This document shows, one piece after another, positions 23,627 through 35,412 of a stretch of DNA of 64,000 bases (position 1 is the stretch's first letter; each line of letters begins with the position of its first letter). The notes under the pieces were generated by a model. That model was not told the DNA's origin, made no database searches, and worked only from the letters and a program-made list of their open reading frames with translations. A program made the translations under genes and the position numbers. The stretch comes from Lathyrus oleraceus. Its lineage: Eukaryota > Streptophyta > Magnoliopsida > Fabales > Fabaceae. The stretch lies in contig NC_066580.1 in assembly GCF_024323335.1 (NCBI RefSeq), positions 257,276,977 to 257,340,976 of the forward strand, written 5' to 3'.

Positions 23627-25361
23627 TTCCTGTTGGGGCATGGTATTTGATGGAGTTGTTAATTTGTATGGTAATGGCATTGGGGCAGTGATTATTACTC
23701 CTCAAGACACTCATTTTACGTTTACGACTAGATTGACCTTCAAGTGTACAAACAATATGGCTGAGCATAAAGCTTGCAGTATGGGGCTTGAAGAGGCCAT
23801 TGATCTTAGAATTATATATCTTGATGTCTATGGAGATTCAACTTTGTTTGTGAATCAAATCAAAGGTGAATAGGAGATGAATCAACCCAGTTTGATACCA
23901 TACCAAGACTATGCGAGGAGGATATTAACTTTATTTACAAAGGTTGAGTTTCATCATATCCCTCGAGATGAAAACTGGATGGCAGATGCTCTTGCAACGT
24001 TGGCTTCTATGATTGTGGTGAATTTTTGGAATGAAGTTCCCAATTTGACTGTGATGCGTCTCGATAGGCCAGCTCATGTATTTGCTATTGAAGAGGTCAA
24101 AGATGAAAATCCATGGTATTATGATATCAAATGTTTGCTTCAAAGTCAGATTTACCCGTCCAGGGAATCTTTGAAAGATAAGAAGACTTTGAGAAGATTA
24201 GCTGGAAACTTCTACCTGAATGGTGATGTGCTTTACAAGAGAAACTTCGATATGGTTCTACTCAGATGTGTGGATAGACCTGAAGCAAACCTTTTGATGA
24301 CTGAAGTCCATGAAGGTTCCTTTGGTACTAATTCCAATGGACATGCTATGGCAAAGAAGATGTTGAGAGTGGGTTACTATTGGTTGACAATGGAATCAGA
24401 TTGTTGAAAGTTTGTGAAGGAATGCCACAAGTGTCAAATTTATGCAGATAAGATTCATGTTCCTCCAACACTGATGAATTTCATTTCCTCTACATGGCCC
24501 TTCTCCATGTGGGGAATTGATATGATTGGTATGATTGAGCCCAAAGCTTCGAACGAACATCGTTTCATTCCGGTGGCTATTGACTACTTCATAAAGTGGG
24601 TTGAAGCGGCGTCGTATGCAAATGTGACCAAGCAAGCTGTTGTAAGGTTTATCAAGAATCAAATTATATGTTTTTATGGTGTGCCAAGTAAGATCATTAT
24701 TGATAATGGATCTAATTTGAATAATAATATGGTGGAAGCTCTTTGTAAAGACTTCAAGATTTCACATCATAATTCTTCTCCCTACAGACCTAAGATGAAC
24801 GGGGTTGTTGAAGCTGCAAACAAGAACATTAAGAAGATCATTCAGAAGATGGTTGTACCCTACAAAGATTGGCATGAGATGCTCCTATTTGCTTTGCATG
24901 GGTATCGTACATATATCCGCACTTCAACAAGGGCAACCCCTTTCTCTCTTGTTTATGGCATGGAAGTTGTGCTCCCCGTGGAGGTTGAGATCCCATCATT
25001 GCATGTATCGGTGGAAGCCAAGTTGACTGACGCTGAATGGTGTCAAACGAGATATGATCAGTTGAATTTAATTGAAGAGAAGAGATTAACTGCCATGTGT
25101 CATGGTTAGTTATATCAGTAGAGAATGAAGAAAGCTTTCAATAAAAAGGTCAAGCCTCGTGTGTTCATAGAAGGTGACCTCGTGCTCAAGAAGATTTTAT
25201 CTTGCAAACCTGATGCTAGGGGCAAATGGACTCCTAATTACGAAGGCCCATATGTTGTTAAGAGATCCTTTTCAGGCAGTGCTTTGATTCTTACAATGAT
25301 GGATGGTGAAGAGTTCACGCGTCCTATGAGTGCCGATGCAGTCAAGAAATACTTCGCCTAA
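23627..25361 (+). pseudogene. Element A pol, 3' portion: archaeal RNase H and integrase
   Basis: This continues the frame broken at 6461. The archaeal-type RNase H begins 'MVFDGVVNLYGNGIGAV' and keeps 'NNMAEHKA', YGDS and 'ENWMADALA'. Integrase keeps the zinc region ('FGTNSNGHAMAKKM', 'KECHKCQIYAD') and all three catalytic residues: GIDMIG (about 24518), IDNGSN (about 24703) and NGVVEAAN (about 24800). The C-terminus ends '...ADAVKKYFA' with TAA 25359-25361. Stops: TAG near 23871 (Trp in C), TGA near 24405 (Cys in C), TAG near 25107 and near 25119 (Gln in C). Non-functional, but the integrase core itself is open over about 230 codons. Confidence 0.9.
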
Positions 25362-25380
25362 AAAATAAAAGAACAACTCG

Positions 25381-25457
25381 CTAAGTTGAAAACCTAAAAG
25401 GGCGACTTAGGCAAAAATGAGTGTCTTGGTGGATTGAAAACCCGAAAGGGAAATCTA
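25381..25457 (+). repeat. Post-pol hairpin repeats, element A
   Basis: CTAAGT/ACTTAG (25381-25386, 25405-25410) around CCT-AAAA-GGG, and TGGATT/AATCTA (25430-25435, 25452-25457, one G-T pair) around CCC-GAAA-GGG. Both are followed by GGCAAAA. Confidence 0.8.
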
Positions 25458-27230
25458 GGCAAAAGTTAGAGACATAAAATAGAAAATTTACCTGGTAGAT
25501 TGGGTACCCCACCTTGGGAAAATCTTGGGAAAAATTAGGGATTATGGCAAGTAACTGCATTCCGATGGTCCTGATCTTTGAAGCAGTTTTGAGCAGTCAT
25601 ATGATTCTGGTTCATCATTCTTAACCAAAGACAAGAACACAGCGGATTTCAGAGTTGGTGGGGAGAGTAGTGGTCATTGTATTCAATGTATCCCTTTTCA
25701 ATGTAAATGACCATTCTCAAACTTTGTAAAGATCCATGGAGTCCCGTCATTTACAGACCACCATTCTATTAAATAAAGTTGAGCTTTTATCTAATTATTT
25801 CCATTCTTATTTACATCTGTTAAGTAAAATTGAATTTTTATGATGATAATTTTGAAATAAATTAATCAATAATTATTTTTCTTAAAATAATAAGAGCATT
25901 CACTTTAAGAATAACCGATTTCAGTAAGGAGTGTGAACATCAATCTGAGAACAGGTAAGTCTCGAAGTGTGAAGTATTATTGGTCTTCCACAAGAAGTTG
26001 GGTTTTATAACTATTTTCCTCCCCAACAGTTAGTCATTTATCCCCATCTTGGTCGATGAGTTTCTCCCCGAGTGTTTTCTCATCCCTAGTAGAGTTGGGG
26101 GGTTTCATCTACGGCTGAGCTGATGATTGGTCCCCTTTGCAAATCCATGTTCCCTAGCTGAGGTGCTCATGTTTTGTATCCCCCAATTTGTCATTTAAAG
26201 GTTGGGACCCTGGATATCCGAAACCTTTATTTGGTTTCCAGATCCCCATTTTCATTTGATTGTGTTGCATAACCCTGACAGTTTCTCCCATGTGTGAGTC
26301 AGATCAGGTTATCTTTACCTTGGAATTGGTTTATTTCACAATTTCCAAGAAGAATCTGATTATTGAGGAATTCAATGGTCTTCGGTTTGTTCTGACAAAT
26401 CTCAGCATCCCCAACATTTTGCACAATTCCTCACTCAGAGTTTTATCTCTGGTATTCCCCAGCGGAGTTTGTCTTCTGATGGAAGTTCCCTCTCTCCCGG
26501 CAGTATTTGGTTCTGAGCAGTATTTAACTTTGTCTTCTGCAAGGTTGTCCCCCATTTGATATGGTTTCGACTTAAAGTTCCCCGCAGCGTCGATTTGTTT
26601 GGATCCTCAGTAGATCCTTCTCTATCCTCGACATGTTTGATTGATCATCCTTCAACAGTGCTCTCTCCTCACAAAGTTTGCCGTGATTGGAAGCATGATT
26701 CTCCATGACTTTCCCCAGCCATAATTGATTTATTCAGAGCTAGATTATTTATTTTCATCCCTAGTATTTTCTCCAGTTGGTGCTTCCATCTTGTTGAGAT
26801 TAGCCAAGTGTTGTAGTGATGATTCAAATCTTTGTTATTTGTATCCTTTGTGTTGTTTTGTCAGCATAATCCTAATCATATACATGCATGTTCACGCATA
26901 AACACAACATCAGATATTTCATTGTGCATCTTATCGCATTGATTTTTTTTCTTCTGATCCCCTGCTTTGGTGATATTATTTTCCCATGCAGATTCGGTGT
27001 ATCTGTCCTCCTTCAATTGTAGAGTGTCAGCCCCCTAAGCAGAAAGAGTTTAGCCTTTCACATTTCCCATTGAGATATTCCCTCGTGGATGACTATTATT
27101 TCAGTTTCCTCCCCAGTTAATCATCTGGATGGAATCACTATCCTTGAGTTATATCCATATTGGGTTGAGTCTTTGTTTGACCGTTTCTTTCTAGTTTTTG
27201 CCTAGATAGATCTTTTGGTCTCCAAGAGTC

Positions 27231-27960
27231 TATTACCTAGTAACTGGTAATATTCTTCTAGATGTTGAGTACATTACTTTTTCCCAATACCCGATAAAAT
27301 GTAATCTACTTCCTTTTTCTTCCCCAGCGGATTCGTTTTCACGTTTCCCCCGTAAGTTTATCCTTGATATGATCATCCTAACCGGTGACAGATAATCTTC
27401 CTTTTTGGTTTTCTACCCAGTAAAAAGGTAGTTGTAATCCCTATTTTACTCCCCATAGATCTATCCTTGATATGTTCACTTTAACCGGTGACAAATTTTC
27501 TCTTCTTTGCGGTATTCTACCCAATAACTGATAGTTGTAATTCCTACTTTCCCCTGGTGAGTCTATCCTTGATATGCTCATCCTAACCGGTGACGGATAT
27601 TCTCTCTTTGGTATTCTACCCAATAACTGGTGGATATAATTTTTATTTTCCCCAGGTAGTCTATCCTTGATATGTTAATCCTACCCGATGATGGATATTC
27701 TTCCTTTGAGTTTTTCCTTGATAAGTTCACTTTAACCAGTGACATATACTCTCTTTTTGGTCTTCTGCCAAGTAACCGGTAGTTTCAAATACTATTTGAT
27801 CTTTTCTCCCCAGTAGTTTATCCTTACCCAGTAACCGATAATGGATACGTCTCTTTCTCCTCAGCGAGTCATCCTTGATATGTTTACCCTAACTGGTAAC
27901 GGATGTCCCTCTGTCAGAGTGTATTATCTTCCTACCCAGTAACCGGTAGTAGATGATATA
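27231..27960 (+). repeat. Irregular repeats with 8-nt-loop hairpins, element A 3' UTR
   Basis: Units of roughly 100 bp share 'tatccttgatatg', 'aaccggtgac' and 'ctacccaataac'. Clear hairpins: ATTACC-TAGTAACT-GGTAAT (27232-27251) and CTACC-CAGTAACC-GGTAG (27932-27949). The unit length varies. Confidence 0.7.
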
Positions 27961-28466
27961 TCTCTTTTACTCCTGTGACGAAGTTCATTCTTCCCCAATT
28001 GAGTTTGAGTGCGTATTTCGTCAGTGAGATTGCCATCCCCTATTTGGATTGAGTATTTCAGGTTTCTTCTGATCTACTCATTTCCCCTACAGATTTTTCC
28101 CTGGATCCCCAACCGAGTCTTTCCATTGATTTATTTTCAGGGAAATCCCCCCCCCCCCCTCTCGTGTCTCCAGCAGTTTCTAAGTCGTGGTCTGGCCTAC
28201 ACACAAATTTTATCCCATAGAATCTTTGTCTCCTCAGTGAGTTTTCCTTATGGAATGCGTTATGCTTATGTGGATCTTTAGTCTCGTCCGGATTCTTTTC
28301 CTTTGTGGTAATATATTCCCCACAAAGATTATTTTAGCATTCATATCATATGCATCATGAGGTCTCTTAGGGATCAAAATTTGTTTCTAGATATTGTTAT
28401 TTAAGTCCATTCTACTAAGATGATATGAAGATTTTAACCTTCACCTCCTCAGTTAGAATGTCCTTA

Positions 28467-28478
28467 AATAGGGGCAGT
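28467..28478 (+). promoter_or_regulatory. Polypurine tract, element A
   Basis: AATAGGGGCAGT lies immediately before the LTR start TGTAAGACCC at 28479. Confidence 0.8.
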
Positions 28479-29887
28479 TGTAAGACCCTAATTTTGACCC
28501 TAAGATCCCTCATGCTATCACATCATGTGCATTGGCTTTGGGATCACACCTTGGCATCCTCATTACCCCTCATTCATTGGGTTTGCACTGGGAGAGATCA
28601 CCAAGCATATTTGATTGTATCATACCTTGTTTTTCATTATTTACTAACCAAAATACCAAAAATAAGTCTACGTATAGCTTTACTTCTTTTGTAGGTAGTG
28701 TGTGCATCCACCCATGCTCTATCAAACTCACATCTAGGGTTTAAGACCCTCAGTACAAGGAGCTCAATCAAGAGATGGTTCAAAATGGTTCTATACATCA
28801 TGTATGTATCCCCATGATCTTCACTTGCCATTTTGATAAAGAAATCATCAAGAGTTTAAAGCTTTTTTGCCTTGAAATCATCAAGAGTTTAAAGCTTGTT
28901 CAAGATAACTTCAAGTTTGCAAGTTGGTTCAAAGGGGTTGACCAGAGAAAGTCAATTGGTCAAAACTGGGGTTCCCTAGACCCTATCTCCTACAATTGTT
29001 TTCATATGAAAATGATTCCAAGATAAAGATTACTATTGATGACATTCCAAACAACTTTCATGTTGACATGAAGAGCTAGTTTTGCTTGGAAAGTCATTTT
29101 TTATGGTGAAAGATTATAGGTTATTTTCTTTGTTCCCTAGTTAGGAGGTCAACTTCCAAGGACCATAACTTGATCAATTTTTATGAGATGAAGGCCCTCC
29201 AAGTTTCATAATCAACTTAAATATGTCTTCTCCAACTTTTATTCTTTGATAAACTTCAAATTCAACTTTAAAGGGCATGTTCCAAGAGGAAACATTATAG
29301 GTCATTTTGGGCCATCATCATTGAACAAGCAATTTTCCTTAACTTCTAAAATTCATAACTCCTTTATTCCAAATCCAAATGAGGTCTAATTTGTGACCAA
29401 ATTGAATAGTATTTAAATATCTACAACTTTGATGAAGGAACGTTTTCCATTTGAAGCTCATAGCAAAAGTTATTCAAGGTGGAAGAAGTGGATATTTGAC
29501 TTGGTACTTAGAAAATTTTCAATTATGTTTGATTTCTCAAACTTCCACCTCAAAATTCATAATGATCTATGCCTTAAATGAAAAATCTATCAACATTAAA
29601 GTTGTTCCCCTTGATGTCACCTTTCCAAAAAGTCCAAGATCACCTCATTTGGACATGATTTGAATAACTTACGCATGGTTACTCTTCATGGTTCTATTTG
29701 GATGAATCACATGATCATTTCTCAATTACAAATGCATGGCCTCATGTTAGACTTTCAGTATCATTCATGATCATTTGTGGATCTTTTCCAATCATCTCAT
29801 GGGCCTATCACACGTCCATGCACGCATGCACTAACCTTTCCAATTTTGGCCAATTTTTGAAGTGTGTGAAAAGTAATGCAAGAACTC

Positions 29888-29895
29888 TATAAATA
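29888..29895 (+). promoter_or_regulatory. TATA box of the element A LTR
   Basis: TATAAATA, about 1.4 kb inside the LTR. The following text aligns in position with the C LTR TATA box at 34739. Confidence 0.65.
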
Positions 29896-32800
29896 CATGG
29901 CCTTGGTGATCAGAATGAGGATCCTTTGGCCCAAGGTTTGACCTTCTTCTTCCCCAAACCCCATTGAAAGGATAACCTTGAGGATTTCACTTAAAATTGA
30001 GCTTTAATTCCATTTCTGTTTTGGGATTGAAATTCCAAGGATCCAAGCCTTTTAGTCATCTCTTTCATCTCCTGCAAGCAAGTAGAAGCAAGCCCAAGCC
30101 AATTGAGATCTAAATTGAGCTTCTTCACTGCAAATAGTTGGTGAATTTTGTGAAACTTTCTCTCTTTGATTCTCTCTGAATTCTCCATCATTTCAAAAAA
30201 AAATTGGTTGGCTGAAGTCCTACCAATGTAGACAACAAAATTGAGTTGCTTTGAGGTCAAATCGAAGCAGCTCAGATCATGAACCTCAATTTTCAAATCC
30301 ATGTATCTTTCAATATACTTGGAATAGGAAGAAATGGAGTTCAGATTTGTCCTCCTGAGCATTTTTCCTTCAAAAACATGTCCTCACTTTTCATTTTCCA
30401 CTTGGTTGAGGGTGGACCAGTCCGGTGAGGTCCACCGGAGAAGATGACTGGAGCTAGGGCTCCTGTGGTGCATTGGCAAAGTCCAAGCCATCTGATCTGG
30501 TTCCCACGTATTAATCTTGACCGTCCCTTTTAAATACCACACGTGTAATGCATTGACCAGGGTCCATTGTGTTCCACATGCGTGTGGCCATCAGATCTTC
30601 CACCTCAATTAATGAGGGAGATCTGATGGCCCTGATTTTCCATATTTTCATTTTAATTGTTTTACTTTGTTTAATTCATAATAAATCCATTTTTAATCCA
30701 AAAAATATGGAACTATAACCAAAAATATTTTTAAAGAAATTATATTCCATATTCTAAATTAAAATCATTTTTTGTATTGATTTTGATATTTTTCATGAAT
30801 TAAGTGTTTTTATGTATATTTTTAATTATTTAAAAATACTTCTGACTTTCTAAAAATTGTGAAATTTTTTGTCTAAGGTCCTTTGACCCAGGATATATCC
30901 CTTGGCCATTTATTTGGTGTTATGAAGGGATTTTAGGTTTTGACCAAATTAAAAGGTATTTAAATTCATTTTTAATGTGATTTTTAATTGATTGAATGTT
31001 TAAAAATATTGTTGAGGCATTTTTATGGTCTTGCGATGTTTGACTTTCTGTTTGGGCCTTGGTTATGGTTGATTTGACTTTCGTTGGATCAAAACCATTG
31101 AATTTAGGGGATTGATGAAAGGTACATTTCATCTCCCAAAATGAATGGATAGTTTTGATTTGATGAAATTCCTCTCATGATCAATCTTTGTTTCTATCTT
31201 CCCCTCCCTCTTCATCTTCATCCCTATTCTTTCCCATTCCTTCATTTGACCAATGAAATCTCTAATGTCTAAAGGCTAGTTGATTCACCAATGACCTTGT
31301 GTCAGATGAATCAATACAAGTATGATAAAGATAGGTTCTTCCCGGTTTCTTTTAGTGTGTGGTTTGTTTTAGGAGTTTGGTTCTTTGTTCAAAATCTCTA
31401 ACAAGCATTAACACCTATATTTTTATTGCCCGACCTCAGATAGTTGTGACTTCTACATAAGTCCAATTACGATTGCTTAACATAGAGCTAAATTTGACCC
31501 TCAAGGCATAACATTCTAGTCAGTGAGATTGTAAGTCTCCCATTTTTCATGGCATTGTGTGGAGACTTGACCTTTTTTCCTGTCATGGGAGCTAGTGGCA
31601 TACTTGTTGAATTATCCAAGTTGGAGACCTTCTCATGGAAGATGTCTTGGTTTAAGGATTCATACTTGTGAATGAATGGTTGAGTGTTCTCCAAAAAATG
31701 ACTTAGTCAATTAAAATTCATAACTTACATTTGACTAACCATTAACTAACTCTTGTTAATATTGCTTTACTTTTAAGTCATTGACTATTATACAATTTTA
31801 ATTTAAGTCATCTCTCATCCATTGTCATTTACATTTCATATAACTTGTTTATGTTTCAAGCCATTTTCATTTTGCTCATTTGAGCCATATCTTGTGATTG
31901 TATATATTGTTTGCTTGCTTTTGGTTTTGTTTGCGGTCTTAAGACCTTAAAACATTTAATAACAAGAAAAACCCTAAAAAACATCTGGTGGACTGTTGAA
32001 CTTGATCTGAACTTTTGGACTTAGGATTAGGCAACATTCCCTATGCTAAAGGACTTGGCCAATGCCAGCATTCTGAGACTGAGCTACCTTGAATTGTGCC
32101 TTCATTTGATGCAAGACCTTTGAGTGCTTTGGATTCATCTGCTACTCTGTCTTTGTGTTTAATTGCTTATTTTGTTGTTTGTCTATGTCTGATGCTTTGT
32201 TCTAAGTTGATCAAAGAACATTTCATATGATGCATTAGAAGACAATGAAGACTGCTAGCTATTGGAGTACTTGCTTGGATATGGCTATCTTCATTTGATG
32301 CCTTGATCTTTATGATTTCTGGATATTTCTCATTTCTTACTTCTTATTGCTTGATTAAAGTCCAAAGGAAAATGTATTTCTATATGACATTCTTGTCTGT
32401 TGGATTGCATCCCATTGGTCAGATCTTTTCAACTCTTAACTTTTAATTTATGCTTAGGATAACCTCTTCATCTCCTCCCACTTCTTAAATTTCAAAATAT
32501 CCCCCAATTCCAAAACCTTTCTTTGCTTGTGATTTCAAACTTAGACATTGTTTAATGATTAGAAACTTTGGCCTTATGCCATTGAATTTTCAAACTTTTT
32601 CTTAACTCAAACTTGTAAATAAACTTAACCATATTGACTCAAATTTCAAAAGACAAAGAGAACTAACAACTCCATTCAAAATTTTGGGCTCTTGTTCCCC
32701 TTTTACTTAAACTTCTTTTAAAAGCAATTCATAAACTCATTTGAAATTTTTACCACAAACTACGGGGTTTTTACCCCTCATTTTTATGTTGATACGTAGG

Positions 32801-32922
32801 CATAAGACCGAAGGTCTTGTCAAACACAAAAATATAATCAATAAATTCTTTTCTCATCCCCACACTCTATTTCATCAAACATCTTTTATACCAAAAACAC
32901 ATGCACATATAAAAAAGGGCTC

Positions 32923-32958
32923 CCTGGGAGTACCTAGGACACTTTGGGTGCTAACACC
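32923..32958 (+). other. Conserved U5 hairpin and GGTGCTAACACC motif (A LTR)
   Basis: CCTGGG-AGTA-CCTAGG pairs fully with one G-T; GGTG-CTAA-CACC follows eight bases later. Confidence 0.75.
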
Positions 32959-33151
32959 TTCCCTCTATGTAACCAACCCCGTTACCTATAATCTCTAGCA
33001 TTTTATTAGTTTTGATTTGAAAACTTCTTATCCTTGGGTTTTGTTCGTAGTTTTCCCTTTTCCTTTGGAAACAATAAAAGTGTGATTGCGACTCTGGTTT
33101 TATTGACATCAAGTTTATCCATAGCTCGATGGTCACGAATTTACCGTTACA

Positions 33152-33613
33152 CAATCCTTCTTCTTTCTTGATTGAAATAAACCACTAGAACAAGATACCT
33201 TGATCCCATAACCATAGAACAAATGATATGCATGAGGTGTTAATTTATTTCCCCTATTTTATCATGTTTGAACCACTTGATGCATAGATGAGACCTTCAC
33301 TTGTTTGATCCTTGCTTTTGATTCTATTTGTGTTGTGTTGTATCCATTAACCATTAACCATTAACACTTGGATTTGTATGTCCAACTTATACATTACTTA
33401 ACTTTTAGACTTGTAATTATTTGGGTGATACAATCTTCCACTCTTCAAATCATTGATAGATGGGCTTCAGGTTGTTATAACCTTCTTTGATCTAAATCAA
33501 TTGATAGATGACCATGGATCATCTTCAATACTTTGCATCAATGATAGGTTATCCCTCGATGCGCCATATTTTGAGTCCTTTGACTTGTAGATAGATAATC
33601 CTTAGGTAGTTAC
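33152..33613. other. Unassigned spacer between elements A and C
   Basis: About 460 bp with no ORF of note and no match by eye to the elements here. It may be older flanking DNA, or decayed repeat. It includes a short 'accattaaccattaac' repeat near 33348-33363. Confidence 0.5.
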
Positions 33614-34738
33614 AATAAGACCCCAATTTTGTCCCTAAGATCCCTCATGGCATCATAACATTGCATTGCATAGCTTCAAGGATCTTTGAGCATCTTGGCT
33701 CCCTTTCCCTTTGGGTAGGGATCTATTGTGAGTGGTTTGAGATCACCAAGCATGCTTGAATTGTATATCTTTGCTTTTCTTGTTTACTAACCAAAAGCAC
33801 AAAAATATGTCACTAACATCTTTTGTTTGTAGCTTAAGCAATCACCAGGTCAAGAGCTTCAAGAAGATCCTTTGTGCAAGAGATGAGGTATTTTCTTGGG
33901 ATGAGGATCACATGATTATTATAAGGAGCTTACATGAGCTAGGGTTTCATTTTGAAGCAATTTCACCAAGTGGTAGAGGCTCAAGTTAATCAAGACATTT
34001 CAAGGTCATCTGAGGACCAAAAGTCAACTATGCAGTCAACTGAGGGTTATGAGGTGGGGAAATGAGTTGAGAAACCTCAATCATGTTCAAATGGGGTCTA
34101 TTCATCAGTCTAAACATCCATCTTGAAGATTCAAAGGTCATGGCAAAAGTTACTAAAAATGGAAAATGACCTATAATTTAAAGTTTCCAAATTTGGCAAG
34201 TTTTGGTCCACATTCAACTTGACTTGTCAATGTCAAAGAAGTTTCAAATGGATTTTTAGTGAACATGAAAGTTGTAGATCTTTGTCTCCCCTTTCCAAAA
34301 AGTCCTAATTCATGTCCATATGATGAATGGTTGAGAAGTTATGGTCATTTGATCACAAAGTGTACATGGAAATTCAAAATGGCTAACTTTTGATACAATG
34401 CTCCAAATTGGTTCATTCTTTTGGCAAAATGCTTCTCATGTTCAAGACATCTCAAAATGAGCCATTGCCATGCATGAGAGAGGCTTGTATTTTCATTATT
34501 CCACACATGTGCAAATTGAAGAAAATATTCAATATTCATTCTTGGCTTAAGATGCAAGCAAATTGATCTTCAAATCATGACCATTGGTTTCTCTTGAGTG
34601 AATTCCAATCATAACATGAGGAGGTGCACGTGTATTATGGCAAGGAGAGCTTAATTTGCATTTTGGCAAGTTTCTTCATATCTCACTAATCATGATTAAC
34701 CAATGGAAAATAGGATTAGCATTGTCATTAGCAAGGGA

Positions 34739-34746
34739 TATAAATA
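34739..34746 (+). promoter_or_regulatory. TATA box of the element C 5' LTR
   Basis: TATAAATA; the same word is at 62851-62858 in the 3' LTR. Confidence 0.7.
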
Positions 34747-35394
34747 CCAAAACCCTAATCATAACTGCCATAACAGAACTTTTCAGATCAAAATTCAAGA
34801 ACTCTCCAAAAATTCTCTCTCTCCGATTTGCATTTTCTTCAGACAAGCCTCAAATATTATTGGATATTCTTGATCCTCATGCTTCACTGATCAAGAATCA
34901 TCATTCATTTGGTGAAATTCATCAAGAATTCAAGTAGTTCAAGAGCATTATCAAGTGGATCGGATTTGGAAATTGAGGTGGATTCAAGAAGTTTCAACCA
35001 TTCATTTTTTCTCAAAGCTTCAAAGGAAGTGTAGAGGAAGTGATTTGGAGCTGTAGAGCTTGAGAGAACACGATTTCAGAGAGCTGCACTTCAAGGTGAG
35101 GCAATTTTCGATCTCTCCTTTTGTTGTTTTTAGGTTGTAGACTTGTAGATCTCGTTGAGTAGAGCATGTACATATGTTTAGAATTGAATTTGGCTGAGTA
35201 TTGGGGATTTGGTGTGAACTGAAATTTTTGATCTAGAAAATGTTTCGCTTCGATCTGAAGAATCTATGAAGAATTAGGAGAAATTGATGTGAGATTTGGA
35301 ACCAACATTGAAAATTGAGTGGAATGATATAGGCCTTGTGGAATTCTGGAAATTTTCACGGCGGCGCCACCGTGAGGCTTGCTGGAGAAGACGA

Positions 35395-35412
35395 CCGGAG
35401 CTGTAGCTCCGG
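35395..35412. repeat. GC-rich hairpin downstream of the TATA box (C 5' LTR)
   Basis: CCGGAGC-TGTA-GCTCCGG, perfect 7-bp stem. The 3' LTR copy (near 63515) has two changes that weaken it. A matching GGAGC-TAGG-GCTCC lies in the A LTR. Confidence 0.75.

Larger units (their letters stand above)
25362..28478 (+). other. Element A 3' UTR
   Basis: 3.1 kb with no supported coding. It opens with two post-pol hairpins. From about 26000 on there are many CCCCAG(C/T)(A/G)GAG-like words. 27350-27960 is an irregular repeat region around 'tatccttgatatg' and 'accggtgac', including 8-nt-loop hairpins. A run of 15 C lies at 28147-28161. It ends in the polypurine tract. Confidence 0.85.
2709..33151 (+). mobile_element. 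Element A: degenerate Ogre-like retrotransposon (5' part lost, interrupted by B)
   Basis: The element is split into 2709-6461 and 23622-33151 by the insertion of element B. Order: end of gag and protease, intron-like spacer, RT, RNase H, archaeal-type RNase H (split by B), integrase, 3' UTR, polypurine tract, 3' LTR. The 5' LTR, ORF1 and most of gag would lie left of the inverted LTR that ends at 2708. Coding parts carry many stops and frameshifts. It is closest to element C in order and sequence, including the 3' UTR and the TGTAAGACCC LTR start. Confidence 0.85.
28479..33151 (+). repeat. Element A 3' LTR
   Basis: 4.67 kb, TGTAAGACCCTAATTTTGACC to about CCGTTACA. TATA box TATAAATA at 29888. 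Downstream is the hairpin GGAGC-TAGG-GCTCC (about 30450-30463), which has a counterpart in the C LTR. Near the end is the U5 hairpin CCTGGG-AGTA-CCTAGG (32923-32938) with GGTGCTAACACC (32947-32958). The start is exact; the end is judged from the CCGTTACA word and could be off by a few bases. Short ORFs inside are not supported. Confidence 0.8.

Noticed and set aside
29451..29663. Short ORFs of 60-120 codons across the A and C LTRs
   Set aside because: No codon conservation between A and C LTRs in those frames.
33152..33613. Possible host gene between A and C
   Set aside because: No ORF longer than a few dozen codons and no recognisable motif.
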